Made by a program: the position numbers and the translations under genes
Notes under the pieces: model-generated
What the model was told of the DNA's origin: nothing
Seen by the model: only the letters and a program-made list of their open reading frames with translations
The model's database searches: none
NCBI RefSeq assembly: GCF_030406905.1
Contig: NZ_CP129137.1
Location: 4,794,001-4,858,000 of the forward strand
DNA: 64,000 bases
Direction of reading: 5' to 3'
DNA from: Streptomyces sp. HUAS CB01
GTDB taxonomy: Bacteria > Actinomycetota > Actinomycetes > Streptomycetales > Streptomycetaceae
In this document: piece after piece, positions 16,750 to 25,258 of the stretch
Layout of the letters: every line of letters begins with the position of its first letter
How positions within the stretch are numbered: position 1 is the first letter of the stretch

Positions 16750-18318
16750 GTGAAGGGGATTCGGGCGATGCCTTCGATCCGGCTGCGGATTTTCGTGTCG
16801 TGTCTCGTCCTGGCGGTCGCCGGAATCGGCGCCTGGCGGCTGCTTCCGTCGGAGGACCGGCGTACGCCGGTCACCGTGGGGACGACCGACGAGGTCACGT
16901 CCCTGGATCCGGCGGGGGCGTACGACGCCGGGTCCTGGGCGCTGTACAGCAACGTCTTCCAGTCGCTGCTGACCTTCCGGCCCGGCTCGGCCACACCCGT
17001 GCCGGACGCCGCGGAGAGCTGCGCCTTCACCGGGCTGAGCCTGCAGACGTACCGCTGCGAGCTCCGCGAGGACCTCACGTTCGGCAACGGCCGCCGGATC
17101 ACGGCGCAGGACGTCAAACACTCCTTCGACCGGGTGCTGCGGATCAAGTCGGACGTCGGTCCGGGGACGCTGTTCACGACGCTCAGGTCCGTCACCACCA
17201 CGGGCCGGAGTGTGATCTTCAACCTCGGTTCCCGTGACGCGACCTTCCCGCACAAGATCGCCACGGGCGCCGGCTCGATCGTGGACCGCACGGTGTATCC
17301 GGCCGACTCCCTCCGCGAGGGCGGCACCGTCGACGGGTCCGGCCCCTATCTCCTCGGGGAGTACCGCCCCGGCGTCAGTGCCACGCTGAAGCCCAACCCC
17401 GCCTACCGGGGCGCCGTCACCAAGCGGGGCGGCCCGGTCGTGATCCGCTACTTCGAGGGGTCGGAGCAGCTCGCGGCGGCCTGGAAGGGCCGGAGCGTCG
17501 ACGTCACCCACCGCCAGTTGCCGCCCTCGGTGATCGCCGGCCTGGAGAGCAGCAAGGAACGGGTACGCATCGACGAGGCCGACAGTTCCGAGATCCGCAA
17601 CCTCGTCTTCAACGTCCGCGAGGGCGAACCCTTCGCGAAGAGGTCCGTGCGGCGGGCCGTCGCCGCCGTCGTCGACCGAGCCGCCATCGCGACCGGGGTG
17701 CACAAGGCCACCGTCGAACCGCTCCACTCCCTCGTCCCGCAGGGCATCAGCGGGCACAGCACGTCGTTCTTCGACGTCTACCCCCAGCCGGACCCGGAGC
17801 TCGCCCGGGAACTGCTGGAGAAGGCCGGTGTGAAGACTCCGGTGCGCTTCACCCTCGCCCACCGGGAGGACACCGCCGCGGCCGCGGAGGCCGCCGAGCT
17901 GCGCCGTCAGCTGGAGAGCACGGGGCTGTTCGAGGTGCGGGTCACCGCCGCCGAGTGGCAGACGTTCCAGCAGGGATACGCGGCCGGGAGGTACGACGCG
18001 TACACAGTCGGCTGGCTGCCGGACTTCCCGGACCCGGACAACTTCGTCCAGCCGCTGGTCGGCCGGGACTCCACGCTGCGCTCCGGCTACCGGAGCGCGC
18101 AGGTCGACCGGCTGATCCAGTCCACGCAGCAGTACGGCGACCGGGGCCGGGCCTCGCGGGACTTCCGGTCCATCCAGGACGCGGTCGCGGAGGACGTCCC
18201 GCTCGTACCGCTGTGGCAGAAGAAGGACTACGTCCTCAGCGTCGAGGACGTCTCCGGTTCCCAGTACCTGTCGGACGGCACCGGGATCTGGCGGCTGTGG
18301 GAGCTCGGCTGGCTCTGA
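16750..18318 (+). CDS. ABC transporter substrate-binding protein, family 5 (SBP_bac_5)
   Basis: The protein (about 522 residues) has a short cationic N-terminus, one hydrophobic segment (FVSCLVLAVAGIGAWRLL) and a periplasmic-type family 5 binding domain: VTSLDPAGAYDAGSW near the start, the RITAQDVKHSFDRVL block, and the SGPYLLGEY block. Such proteins bind oligopeptides, dipeptides, nickel or similar ligands. No lipobox Cys follows the usual pattern, although a Cys lies inside the hydrophobic segment. There are no permease or ATPase genes next to it, so it is an orphan receptor. The GTG at 16750 is preferred for its AGGGG site; a GTG at 16744 and an ATG nine codons further in are alternatives. 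Confidence 0.85.
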   Translation: MKGIRAMPSIRLRIFVSCLVLAVAGIGAWRLLPSEDRRTPVTVGTTDEVTSLDPAGAYDAGSWALYSNVFQSLLTFRPGSATPVPDAAESCAFTGLSLQTYRCELREDLTFGNGRRITAQDVKHSFDRVLRIKSDVGPGTLFTTLRSVTTTGRSVIFNLGSRDATFPHKIATGAGSIVDRTVYPADSLREGGTVDGSGPYLLGEYRPGVSATLKPNPAYRGAVTKRGGPVVIRYFEGSEQLAAAWKGRSVDVTHRQLPPSVIAGLESSKERVRIDEADSSEIRNLVFNVREGEPFAKRSVRRAVAAVVDRAAIATGVHKATVEPLHSLVPQGISGHSTSFFDVYPQPDPELARELLEKAGVKTPVRFTLAHREDTAAAAEAAELRRQLESTGLFEVRVTAAEWQTFQQGYAAGRYDAYTVGWLPDFPDPDNFVQPLVGRDSTLRSGYRSAQVDRLIQSTQQYGDRGRASRDFRSIQDAVAEDVPLVPLWQKKDYVLSVEDVSGSQYLSDGTGIWRLWELGWL

Positions 18319-18360
18319 GCCCGGTGGCCCGTAGGGACCGCGCCAGCCGCCCGGCCGGGG

Positions 18361-19206
18361 TCAGGCCGTCGTCCCGCGCCCCCGGCGGCCGCCCCGGCCC
18401 CCGCCCTCCCGGCCGCCGCCCCGGCCGCCGTCCGTGGCGCCGTCCGTGGTGGAGGACTTCCGGCCCGCCGACCGCTCGGGCCTGCCCGAGGCGGCCATCC
18501 CCGCGGCCGTCGGCATGAAGTCCCGCAGCAGCTCGTGGGTCTCCTGCACGAGGGGGCGCAGGACACGGAACCGGGAGAGCGAGATGGCCCGCGCGGTGAC
18601 CGGTGAGAGCCGCTCGACCAGGCGGCGGCTGTTGGCGCAGCCCTCGGAGCGGTCGTACACCCAGAACAGCACCAGCCCCATCTGCTGGAGCCAGAGCAAC
18701 CGCGGGAGCGCGTCGGCCAGTTCGGGGTCGACCTTGACCGAGGCCCCCGACAGCACCCGCCGGTGGACGTCGATGGCCGCTTCCCGCGGTCCCTCCGACT
18801 CCGGGGAGAAGGGGCTGAGCGGACTGTCCGGGTCGGCCGCGTTCTTGAAGAACTGGGCGGCGAACTCGTGGTACGGCTCGGCGATGTCCAGCCAGCCGAG
18901 CAGGACCCCCCGGATGCGTGCCGCGAGGTCCTTCTCGCCGCCGTCCAGGACCTCCGCGACGGCCGCCTGGTGCTGCTCGGCGATCCGGTCGTAGAAGCCC
19001 TGGACGAGGTGTTCCTTGGAGGAGAAGTAGTAGTAGGCGTTGCCGACGGAGACTCCGGCCTCCTGGGCGATGGCCCGCATCGTCGTCTTGTCGTAGCCGC
19101 GTTCCTGGAAGAGCCGGAGGGCGGTCTCGAGGATGAGGGTGCGGGTCTGCTCGCTCTTCGCTGGCTTTCCGGCCTGGTCCTGCTTCTCGTCCGTCACGTC
19201 GTTCAC
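18361..19206 (-). CDS. TetR-family transcriptional regulator
   Basis: The 281-residue regulator has the TetR helix-turn-helix at about residues 25-70 (LILETALRLFQERGYDKTTM, then IAQEAGVSVGNAYYYFSSKE) and a ligand-binding domain to about residue 230. The last 45 residues are an unusual Gly/Arg-rich tail with repeated GGR units, likely disordered and perhaps nucleic-acid binding. It is the third gene of an operon with a membrane protein and a DCC-family protein. Two TTGAAC-type palindromes at the operon promoter are the obvious operators, so autoregulation is inferred. The start is taken at GTG 19206; GTG 19197 is an alternative. Confidence 0.88.
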   Translation of the reverse strand: MNDVTDEKQDQAGKPAKSEQTRTLILETALRLFQERGYDKTTMRAIAQEAGVSVGNAYYYFSSKEHLVQGFYDRIAEQHQAAVAEVLDGGEKDLAARIRGVLLGWLDIAEPYHEFAAQFFKNAADPDSPLSPFSPESEGPREAAIDVHRRVLSGASVKVDPELADALPRLLWLQQMGLVLFWVYDRSEGCANSRRLVERLSPVTARAISLSRFRVLRPLVQETHELLRDFMPTAAGMAASGRPERSAGRKSSTTDGATDGGRGGGREGGGRGGRRGRGTTA

Positions 19207-19217
19207 GGTGAGTGAGC

Positions 19218-19616
19218 CTAGCCGGGCGCGACCGGGAGCTCGCACCGCCCTTCGCAGGAGGCGGCCGTGATCTCGCGGTACTTGGCGGCGGCGAGGACCG
19301 TCACCTTGGCGAAGGGCTGCCCGGCGGGGGTGCTCAGCCAGTGGGCCCTGGGCCGGTACTCGGCCAGCGCCCAGAGGCAGACGATCCAGGCTGCGGTGGA
19401 CCGGTACACCTGGCCCCGGTCGCCGATCACCGTGATCTCCCGCAGGGTGCTCTCGTGGTCCAGGGCCGGGAAGCGGCGCCTGGCCTCCTCCGACGCCGCC
19501 GGGACGAGCTCCAGCGGGACGAGCTGCCGCTGCCGCAGCAGCCAGTGGCGCAGATGGACGCAGAGCGGGCACTGTGCGTCGTACAGCACGGTCAGCCGTT
19601 GCACGGGGACTCCCAC
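19218..19616 (-). CDS. DCC-family (DUF393) thiol-disulfide oxidoreductase-like protein
   Basis: This 132-residue protein carries the DCC motif as YDAQCPLC at about residues 11-18, the defining DxxCxxC of DUF393, and the later SxxAW block (STAAWIVCLWALAEYR). Family members are predicted thioredoxin-fold redox proteins; substrates are not established. It lies 6 bp after the membrane protein gene and 11 bp before the TetR gene, so the three are co-transcribed. An extra C-terminal Cys pair (ASCEGRCEL) is present. Confidence 0.82.
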   Translation of the reverse strand: MGVPVQRLTVLYDAQCPLCVHLRHWLLRQRQLVPLELVPAASEEARRRFPALDHESTLREITVIGDRGQVYRSTAAWIVCLWALAEYRPRAHWLSTPAGQPFAKVTVLAAAKYREITAASCEGRCELPVAPG

Positions 19617-19622
19617 GGCCGC

Positions 19623-20057
19623 TCACGCATCCGCGACGGGCGTGGCCCAGGGGCCCTTGTCGCCGGGCGGGGTCCAGCCCTGCGGCGGGACCGGCGGCGT
19701 CTGCTCGCGCTCCATCACGCCGCGACGGCGGATCTTGTTGAGCACGTAGACGTTGGCGAGGTGCATCACCCCGAGGACGAGCAGCACGACTCCCAGCTTC
19801 ACCGAGAGGGCCTCGAACAGCCGGCGGGCGTCGGCCACGGCGTCGTCCTGGCTCAGGTAGAGGGCGACGAATCCGAAGTTGACGAGGTAGAAGCCCACCA
19901 CCAGCAGGTGGTTGACGGCTTCCGCCAGCCTCTCGTTCCCGTGCAGGACGTCGGAGAGGAAGATCCGTCCGTTCCGGCTGAGCGTACGGGCCACCCAGAT
20001 GGTGAGCGCGACGCTGATCAGCAGGTAGACGACGTACGCGGCAACAGTGAGGTCCAT
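19623..20057 (-). CDS. Conserved membrane protein, first gene of the TetR operon
   Basis: The 144-residue protein has three or four hydrophobic helices: VAAYVVYLLISVALTIWVAR at 5-24, LLVVGFYLVNFGFVALYL at 51-68, and VLLVLGVMHLANVYVLN at 90-106. A Pro-rich cytoplasmic tail follows. It resembles conserved actinobacterial integral membrane proteins of unknown function. The ATG at 20057 has a strong AAAGGAGG site that touches the edge of the proximal palindromic operator. Its expression is probably the main target of the TetR protein encoded two genes downstream. Confidence 0.72.
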   Translation of the reverse strand: MDLTVAAYVVYLLISVALTIWVARTLSRNGRIFLSDVLHGNERLAEAVNHLLVVGFYLVNFGFVALYLSQDDAVADARRLFEALSVKLGVVLLVLGVMHLANVYVLNKIRRRGVMEREQTPPVPPQGWTPPGDKGPWATPVADA

Positions 20058-20070
20058 TGCCCCACCCTCC

Positions 20071-20130
20071 TTTGAACGCGTTCAAAAGGTCTTGTCCAGG
20101 ACTGTAGTCCTCTTCTTGAACGTGTTCAAG
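20071..20130 (-). promoter_or_regulatory. TetR-operon promoter flanked by two palindromic operators
   Basis: Two inverted repeats with TTGAAC/GTTCAA arms flank the start: TTTGAACGCGTTCAAA (20071-20086) and CTTGAACGTGTTCAAG (20115-20130). Reading the minus strand, the distal palindrome contains TTGAAC (20129-20124), a good -35. A near-consensus -10, TACAGT (20106-20101), follows exactly 17 bp later. One operator therefore covers the -35 and the other lies between the predicted start site and the ribosome binding site, a classic repression layout. The regulator is inferred to be the TetR protein of the same operon. Confidence 0.75.
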
Positions 20131-20192
20131 TCGTTTCCGGCGGGGCGGAAAACGGCGCGCGCCGCACGCGCGCGGCCCGTAGGGTCGGCGGG

Positions 20193-21017
20193 ATGACGAT
20201 TGCTCACGATGTGGCGGGGGACGGCCCCGCGGTGGTGCTCCTGCATTCCTCGGTCTGCGACCGCCGGATGTGGGACGAACAGCGGGACGCCCTGACCGGC
20301 TCGGGGTACCGGGTGGTGCGCCCCGACTTCCGGGGCTTCGGCGGCACCCCTGCCGAGGCCGTGCGCCCGTACAGCGACGCGGACGACGTCCTCGCGCTCC
20401 TGGACGCGCTCGGGATCGAACGCGCGGCCCTCGTCGGGGCCTCGTACGGCGGCGGTGTCGCCGTCCGGATCGCCGCGACGCGACCCGAGCGGGTGACGGC
20501 GCTCGCCCTGCTCTGCTCCGGGCTGCCCGGTCATGAACCGGGCCCCGGCCTGCTGGACTTCGACCGCCGGGAGGACGAACTCGTGGCCGCGGGCGACCTC
20601 GACGCCGCCGTGGAGCTGAACGTGGCCACCTGGCTGGGCCCGGAGGCCGGCGAGACCGTGCGCCGGCGCGTACGGGCCATGCAGCGGCACGCCTTCGACG
20701 TGCAGCTCGCTGCGGACGCCGAGGCGGAGAAGGCCGGCCTGGAGCCGGCGGACTGCGAGGAGCCGCGGATCGACCCGGGCGCGGTCACGGCCCCCGCCCT
20801 CGTGGTGTCGGGCGCTCACGACCTCGACGACTTCAGGGCCATGTCCGTGCGGCTCGCCGAGCTGATCCCCGGGGCGCGGTCCGTCGAGCTTCCGTGGGCC
20901 GGTCACCTCCCCTCGCTGGAGCGGCCGGCCGAAGTGACGGACCTGCTCCGGGACTTCCTGCGGGACAGCGGCCTCCACCGGGACGGCGCCGCCGCACCCG
21001 TGTCACCCACCGCCTGA
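20193..21017 (+). CDS. Alpha/beta-fold hydrolase
   Basis: The 274-residue cytoplasmic protein has the alpha/beta hydrolase pattern: VVLLHSSVCDRRMWDEQ near the N-terminus with the oxyanion turn, the nucleophile elbow GASYGG, and likely catalytic Asp in SGAHDLDDF and His in WAGHLPSLERP. The last two match the C-terminal catalytic loops. The substrate cannot be predicted; relatives include esterases, haloperoxidases and ring-cleavage product hydrolases. It is divergent from the TetR operon, sharing the 135-bp region with the operators, so it may also respond to that regulator. Confidence 0.85.
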   Translation: MTIAHDVAGDGPAVVLLHSSVCDRRMWDEQRDALTGSGYRVVRPDFRGFGGTPAEAVRPYSDADDVLALLDALGIERAALVGASYGGGVAVRIAATRPERVTALALLCSGLPGHEPGPGLLDFDRREDELVAAGDLDAAVELNVATWLGPEAGETVRRRVRAMQRHAFDVQLAADAEAEKAGLEPADCEEPRIDPGAVTAPALVVSGAHDLDDFRAMSVRLAELIPGARSVELPWAGHLPSLERPAEVTDLLRDFLRDSGLHRDGAAAPVSPTA

Positions 21018-21106
21018 CGGCCCCGGGCCCCGGTCCGCCCCGCCGCGGACGCCCGTCGTGGCCGTCCCGGGCCGGGCCCGTCCTCGCGTACGGCGCCGGG
21101 GCCGGG

Positions 21107-21577
21107 TCAGGCGCTCAGTGCCCGGGCGTGGTTGATCCGGTCCATGACCCAGTACAGGGTGTCCGGGCCGGTCGCCGGGACGAGCGTCGTGTGATGGCGG
21201 CCGCCGCTGGTGACGCCGACGTGGACGCAGCCCGTCGTCCGCCGTTCCTTCATGAGCAGGAAGAGCAGACCGAGAAGGCAGAAGACCGCGAAGACGACCG
21301 CGAGCACGACGCCGACGGTCGGGATCCGCTCCTCGGTCCGGGACATGTCCGTCACGTTCCACACCGCGCCCTTGAGTGGCAGCGTCCCGTTCGGGGTCAC
21401 GATGGAGTCCTGGAGGACGACGATGTCGCCGATCGCCAGCAGCGGGACGCCCGGGCCGCCCGCGTGGGCGAGCGGCGCCGGGGCGAAGCCGCCGTGGCCG
21501 TACTCGGGTGCGCCCGGCGGGTCCGCCGGGCCCCACTGGTAGTCGCCGCCGTCCTGGTAGGGGTTCGGCTGGTTCAT
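21107..21577 (-). CDS. Conserved single-pass membrane protein
   Basis: The 156-residue protein starts with a Gly/Pro/Tyr-rich hydrophilic segment (about 1-45), has a predicted beta-rich middle (about 46-80), one strong transmembrane helix (VVLAVVFAVFCLLGLLFLLM, about 92-111), and a cytoplasmic tail. The ATG at 21577 is preferred to the one six codons upstream because a GGGGA site precedes it. I do not recognise a named domain. It lies on the same strand as the sdh operon, 128 bp downstream of sdhB, and may be independent. Confidence 0.65.
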   Translation of the reverse strand: MNQPNPYQDGGDYQWGPADPPGAPEYGHGGFAPAPLAHAGGPGVPLLAIGDIVVLQDSIVTPNGTLPLKGAVWNVTDMSRTEERIPTVGVVLAVVFAVFCLLGLLFLLMKERRTTGCVHVGVTSGGRHHTTLVPATGPDTLYWVMDRINHARALSA

Positions 21578-21705
21578 CGGTCCCCGCTCTCGCATGACAG
21601 AAGCTGGCTCGGCAGTAGCACGCGCGACGGAACACAGGGTGAGGGCCCGGTTCCGTACGGTGAGCGTACAGAAACGGGCCCTCGGTGGAGCGTCTGACCC
21701 CGCGC

Positions 21706-22464
21706 TCAGAAGCGGCGGGTGATCAGCGCGCGCTTGACCTCCTGGATCGCCTTCGTGACCTCGATGCCACGCGGGCAGGCGTCCGTGCAGTTGAACGTCG
21801 TGCGGCAACGCCACACGCCGTCCTTGTCGTTGAGGATCTCCAGGCGCTGCTCGCCCGCCTCGTCACGCGAGTCGAAGATGAAGCGGTGCGCGTTGACGAT
21901 CGCCGCCGGGCCGAAGTACTGCCCGTCGTTCCAGAACACCGGGCAGGACGAGGTGCACGCGGCGCACAGGATGCACTTGGTGGTGTCGTCGAAGCGCTCG
22001 CGGTCCTCGGCCGACTGCAGCCGCTCGCGCGTGGGCTCGTTGCCCTTGGTGACCAGGAACGGCATGACGTCCCGGTACGCCTGGAAGAACGGCTCCATGT
22101 CCACGACCAGGTCCTTGAGGACCGTCAGGCCCTTGATGGCCTCGATCGTGATGGGCTTCTCCGGGTTGATGTCCTTGATCAGCGTCTTGCAGGCGAGCCT
22201 GTTCTTGCCGTTGATCCGCATCGCGTCGGAGCCGCAGATGCCGTGCGCGCAGGAGCGACGGAAGGTCAGCGTGCCGTCGACGTCCCACTTGATCTTGTGG
22301 AGACCGTCGAGCACGCGCTCCTTCGGGTCGATCTCGATCTGGAAGTCCTCCCAGACCGCCGCGTCCGAGATCTCGGGGTTGAAGCGGCGGATCCGGAAGG
22401 TGACCGTGATGTACGGGGAGGAGACGGCCTCCGCCTCCACCTTGTCCATGGTCGGGGTAGCCAT
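21706..22464 (-). CDS. sdhB: Succinate dehydrogenase iron-sulfur subunit
   Basis: The 252-residue iron-sulfur subunit of respiratory complex II passes electrons from SdhA to the quinone site. It shows the 2Fe-2S ligands in RRSCAHGICGSDAM and LACKT, then two ferredoxin-like clusters: CILCAACTSSCP, and FNCTDACPRGIEV near the C-terminus. It overlaps the sdhA stop by one base (TGATG), so translation is coupled. It sits at the membrane face with SdhA and is the last gene of the sdhCDAB operon. Confidence 0.96.
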   Translation of the reverse strand: MATPTMDKVEAEAVSSPYITVTFRIRRFNPEISDAAVWEDFQIEIDPKERVLDGLHKIKWDVDGTLTFRRSCAHGICGSDAMRINGKNRLACKTLIKDINPEKPITIEAIKGLTVLKDLVVDMEPFFQAYRDVMPFLVTKGNEPTRERLQSAEDRERFDDTTKCILCAACTSSCPVFWNDGQYFGPAAIVNAHRFIFDSRDEAGEQRLEILNDKDGVWRCRTTFNCTDACPRGIEVTKAIQEVKRALITRRF

Positions 22465-24218
22465 CAGTACTTACGCTCCATCGGCTGGTAGCGGGTCTGG
22501 ACGACGGGCTTGTAGTCGAGACGCACGGTCTCGGTGCCGTCGGCGCCGACCTCGCGGTACGCCATGGTGTGGCGCATGAAGTTGACGTCGTCGCGGTTCG
22601 GGAAGTCCTCGCGGTAGTGACCGCCGCGGGACTCCTTGCGGGCCAGGGCGGAGACGGCCATGACCTCGGCGAGGTCGAGCAGGTTGCCCAGCTCGACGGC
22701 CTCCAGCAGATCCGTGTTGAACCGCTTGCCCTTGTCCTGGACGGACACGTTCTTGTAGCGCTCGCGCAGCTCGGCGATCTTCTCGACGGCCGTCTTGATG
22801 GTCTGCTCCGTGCGGAACACCATCACGTTGGCGTCCATCGTCTCCTGCAGCTCACGCCGCAGTTCGGCGACCCGCTCGCCGCCGGTGGAGTTGCGCAGGC
22901 GCTCGACCTGCTCCTCCACGAGGGAGGCCGGGTTCTCCGGCAGGTCGACCCAGTCGGCCTTCGCGGAGTACTCGGCGGCGGCGATGCCGGCGCGCTTGCC
23001 GAAGACGTTGATGTCGAGGAGCGAGTTGGTGCCGAGGCGGTTGGCGCCGTGCACCGACACACAGGCGACCTCACCCGCGGCGTACAGGCCCGGTACGACG
23101 GTGGTGTTGTCCGCCAGGACCTCACCCTCGACGTTGGTCGGGATTCCGCCCATCGCGTAGTGCGCGGTCGGCTGGATCGGGATCGGGTCCGTGTAGGGCT
23201 CGATGCCGAGGTACGTCCGCGCGAACTCGGTGATGTCCGGCAGCTTGGCGTCCAGCTGCTCCGGCGGGAGGTGCGTCAGGTCCAGGTAGACGTGGTCGCC
23301 CTCGGGACCGCAGCCGCGGCCCTCGCGGATCTCCGTGTAGATGGAGCGGGAGACGACGTCACGGGAGGCGAGGTCCTTCATGACGGGCGCGTACTTCTCC
23401 ATGAAGCGCTCGCCGTCCTTGTTGCGGAGGATGCCGCCCTCGCCGCGGGCGCCCTCGGTGAGGAGGATGCCCATGCGCCAGATGCCCGTCGGGTGGAACT
23501 GGAAGAACTCCATGTCCTCCAGCGGCAGGCCGCGCCGGTAGCAGGCCGCCTGGCCGTCACCGGTGAGGGTGTGCGCGTTGGAGGTCACCTTGAAGAACTT
23601 GCCGGTGCCGCCGGAGGCGTAGATGACGGCCTTCGCCTGGAAGACGTGGATCTCGCCGGTGGCCAGCTCGTAGGCGACCACGCCGGCCGACTTCCTGACG
23701 CCGTCCACCTCGGTGATCAGCTGGTCCAGGACGTAGAACTCGTTGAAGAACTCCACGCCCTCCTTGACGCAGTTCTGGTACAGCGTCTGGAGGATCATGT
23801 GGCCCGTGCGGTCCGCGGCGTAGCAGGACCGGCGGACGGGGGCCTCGCCGTGGTTGCGGGAGTGGCCGCCGAAGCGGCGCTGGTCGATGGTGCCCTGCGG
23901 CGTCCGGTTGAACGGCAGGCCCATCTTCTCCAGGTCGAGGACGGCGTCGATGGCCTCCTTCGCCAGGATCTCGGCGGCGTCCTGGTCGACCAGGTAGTCA
24001 CCGCCCTTGACCGTGTCGAAGGTGTGCCACTCCCAGTTGTCCTCCTCCACGTTCGCCAGCGCGGCGGCCATGCCGCCCTGCGCGGCGCCCGTGTGGGAGC
24101 GGGTGGGGTACAGCTTCGTCAGCACGGCGGTACGGCTGCGCTTCGTCGACTCGATCGCGGCGCGCATGCCGGCGCCGCCGGCGCCGACGATGACGGTGTC
24201 GTACTTGTGAATCTTCAT
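22464..24218 (-). CDS. sdhA: Succinate dehydrogenase flavoprotein subunit
   Basis: The 584-residue catalytic subunit oxidises succinate to fumarate. It has the FAD-binding VIVGAGGAGMRAA at the N-terminus, and SHTGAAQGG, whose His42 is the expected covalent FAD attachment site. Active-site blocks GGHSRNHGEAPVRRSCYA and HYAMGGIPTNVEG are present, and the protein ends in the usual Tyr/Arg-rich tail. Length is typical. It starts 23 bp after sdhD and overlaps sdhB. Confidence 0.97.
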   Translation of the reverse strand: MKIHKYDTVIVGAGGAGMRAAIESTKRSRTAVLTKLYPTRSHTGAAQGGMAAALANVEEDNWEWHTFDTVKGGDYLVDQDAAEILAKEAIDAVLDLEKMGLPFNRTPQGTIDQRRFGGHSRNHGEAPVRRSCYAADRTGHMILQTLYQNCVKEGVEFFNEFYVLDQLITEVDGVRKSAGVVAYELATGEIHVFQAKAVIYASGGTGKFFKVTSNAHTLTGDGQAACYRRGLPLEDMEFFQFHPTGIWRMGILLTEGARGEGGILRNKDGERFMEKYAPVMKDLASRDVVSRSIYTEIREGRGCGPEGDHVYLDLTHLPPEQLDAKLPDITEFARTYLGIEPYTDPIPIQPTAHYAMGGIPTNVEGEVLADNTTVVPGLYAAGEVACVSVHGANRLGTNSLLDINVFGKRAGIAAAEYSAKADWVDLPENPASLVEEQVERLRNSTGGERVAELRRELQETMDANVMVFRTEQTIKTAVEKIAELRERYKNVSVQDKGKRFNTDLLEAVELGNLLDLAEVMAVSALARKESRGGHYREDFPNRDDVNFMRHTMAYREVGADGTETVRLDYKPVVQTRYQPMERKY

Positions 24219-24241
24219 GGTGTGGAACCTCAGCCCCGTGC

Positions 24242-24715
24242 CTAGCGGATGTTCGGGTCGAAGGTGAAGATCACCAGCGTGCCCAGAAGGATGGTGAACA
24301 CCGTGGCGGTGTACAGCAGGCCCTTGAGCCACAGACGCGTGTTGGGCCGCTCGGCGTAGTCGTTGATGACGGTACGCAGGCCGTTGGCGCCGTGCAGCAT
24401 CGCCAGCCACAGCATCAGCAGGTCCCAGACCTGCCAGAACGGGTTCGCCCAGCGGCCCGCGACGAACGCGAAGCCGATCTTGGAGACACCGCCGTCCAGG
24501 ACGAGCTGGATCAGCAGGTGGCCGATGACCAGGACGACGAGGACCACGCCCGAGAGGCGCATGAAGAGCCACGCGGCCATCTCGAAGTTGCCGCGGGTCG
24601 AACGCGGGGTCCGGCCCGTCCGCTTGCGCGGCGGCTCGATGTACGGCGCGGGGTTGTCGGGGCCGTAGGAGGCGCCTTCGACGGCGCCGATCGCGGAAGA
24701 GGTCTCAGCGGACAT
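24242..24715 (-). CDS. sdhD: Succinate dehydrogenase hydrophobic membrane anchor subunit
   Basis: This 157-residue protein has three transmembrane helices after a 45-residue hydrophilic N-terminus. The pattern FMRLSGVVLVVLVIGHLLIQ in helix I and MLHGANGLRTVINDYAE after helix II contains the likely haem-b His and the quinone-site Asp-Tyr pair. It anchors SdhAB with SdhC. It begins 8 bp after sdhC, and its Arg/Pro-rich leader (EPPRKRTGRTPRS) is typical of Streptomyces SdhD. Confidence 0.9.
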   Translation of the reverse strand: MSAETSSAIGAVEGASYGPDNPAPYIEPPRKRTGRTPRSTRGNFEMAAWLFMRLSGVVLVVLVIGHLLIQLVLDGGVSKIGFAFVAGRWANPFWQVWDLLMLWLAMLHGANGLRTVINDYAERPNTRLWLKGLLYTATVFTILLGTLVIFTFDPNIR

Positions 24716-24723
24716 GTCTGGCG

Positions 24724-25104
24724 TCAGCTCCCGAACAGTTCACGTGCGGCGTGGCCGAGCACCGGGTAGATGGCACCGGCCATCAGGACGACCCAGATGC
24801 CCATCACGGTCCAGAGCATCTGCTTCTGGTAGCGAGGGCCCTTGGACCAGAAGTCCACGGCGATGACGCGAAGGCCGTTCAGCGCGTGGAAGAGGATGGC
24901 GGCCACCAGGCCGTACTCCAGCAGCGCGACGATCGGCGTCTTGTACGTCGCGACGACCTCGTCGTACGCCTCGGGGGAGACGCGGACGAGAGCGGTGTCC
25001 AGCACGTGTACGAACAGGAAGAAGAAGATGAGGACGCCGGTGACTCGATGAGCCACCCAGGACCACATACCTTCCCGGCCGCGGTACAGCGTTCCAGCCG
25101 GCAC
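24724..25104 (-). CDS. sdhC: Succinate dehydrogenase cytochrome b556 subunit
   Basis: This 126-residue membrane subunit contains SWVAHRVTGVLIFFFLFVHV in helix I, with the conserved Ser/Arg of the quinone site, and ILFHALNGLRVIAVDF with the second haem ligand His. Three helices are visible. It is the first gene of sdhCDAB. The GTG at 25104 has a GGAGGG site 7 bp upstream. The promoter must lie within the 154 bp before the neighbouring same-strand gene, but no convincing -35/-10 pair was found. Confidence 0.92.
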   Translation of the reverse strand: MPAGTLYRGREGMWSWVAHRVTGVLIFFFLFVHVLDTALVRVSPEAYDEVVATYKTPIVALLEYGLVAAILFHALNGLRVIAVDFWSKGPRYQKQMLWTVMGIWVVLMAGAIYPVLGHAARELFGS

Positions 25105-25258
25105 GGAAAAACCCTCCGGGAGCGGGGATTGGAGCCGGCCGCCAGCGTCCTACCAAGGTGACAGCTCTGTCGGTCTGGCCCGGCCGGGTACGGTCCACCG
25201 GCCCTCGCCATCGTAGCGACGACTTGTCGGATCCCTCGCCCGGGGTCCGGTGGTGTGA

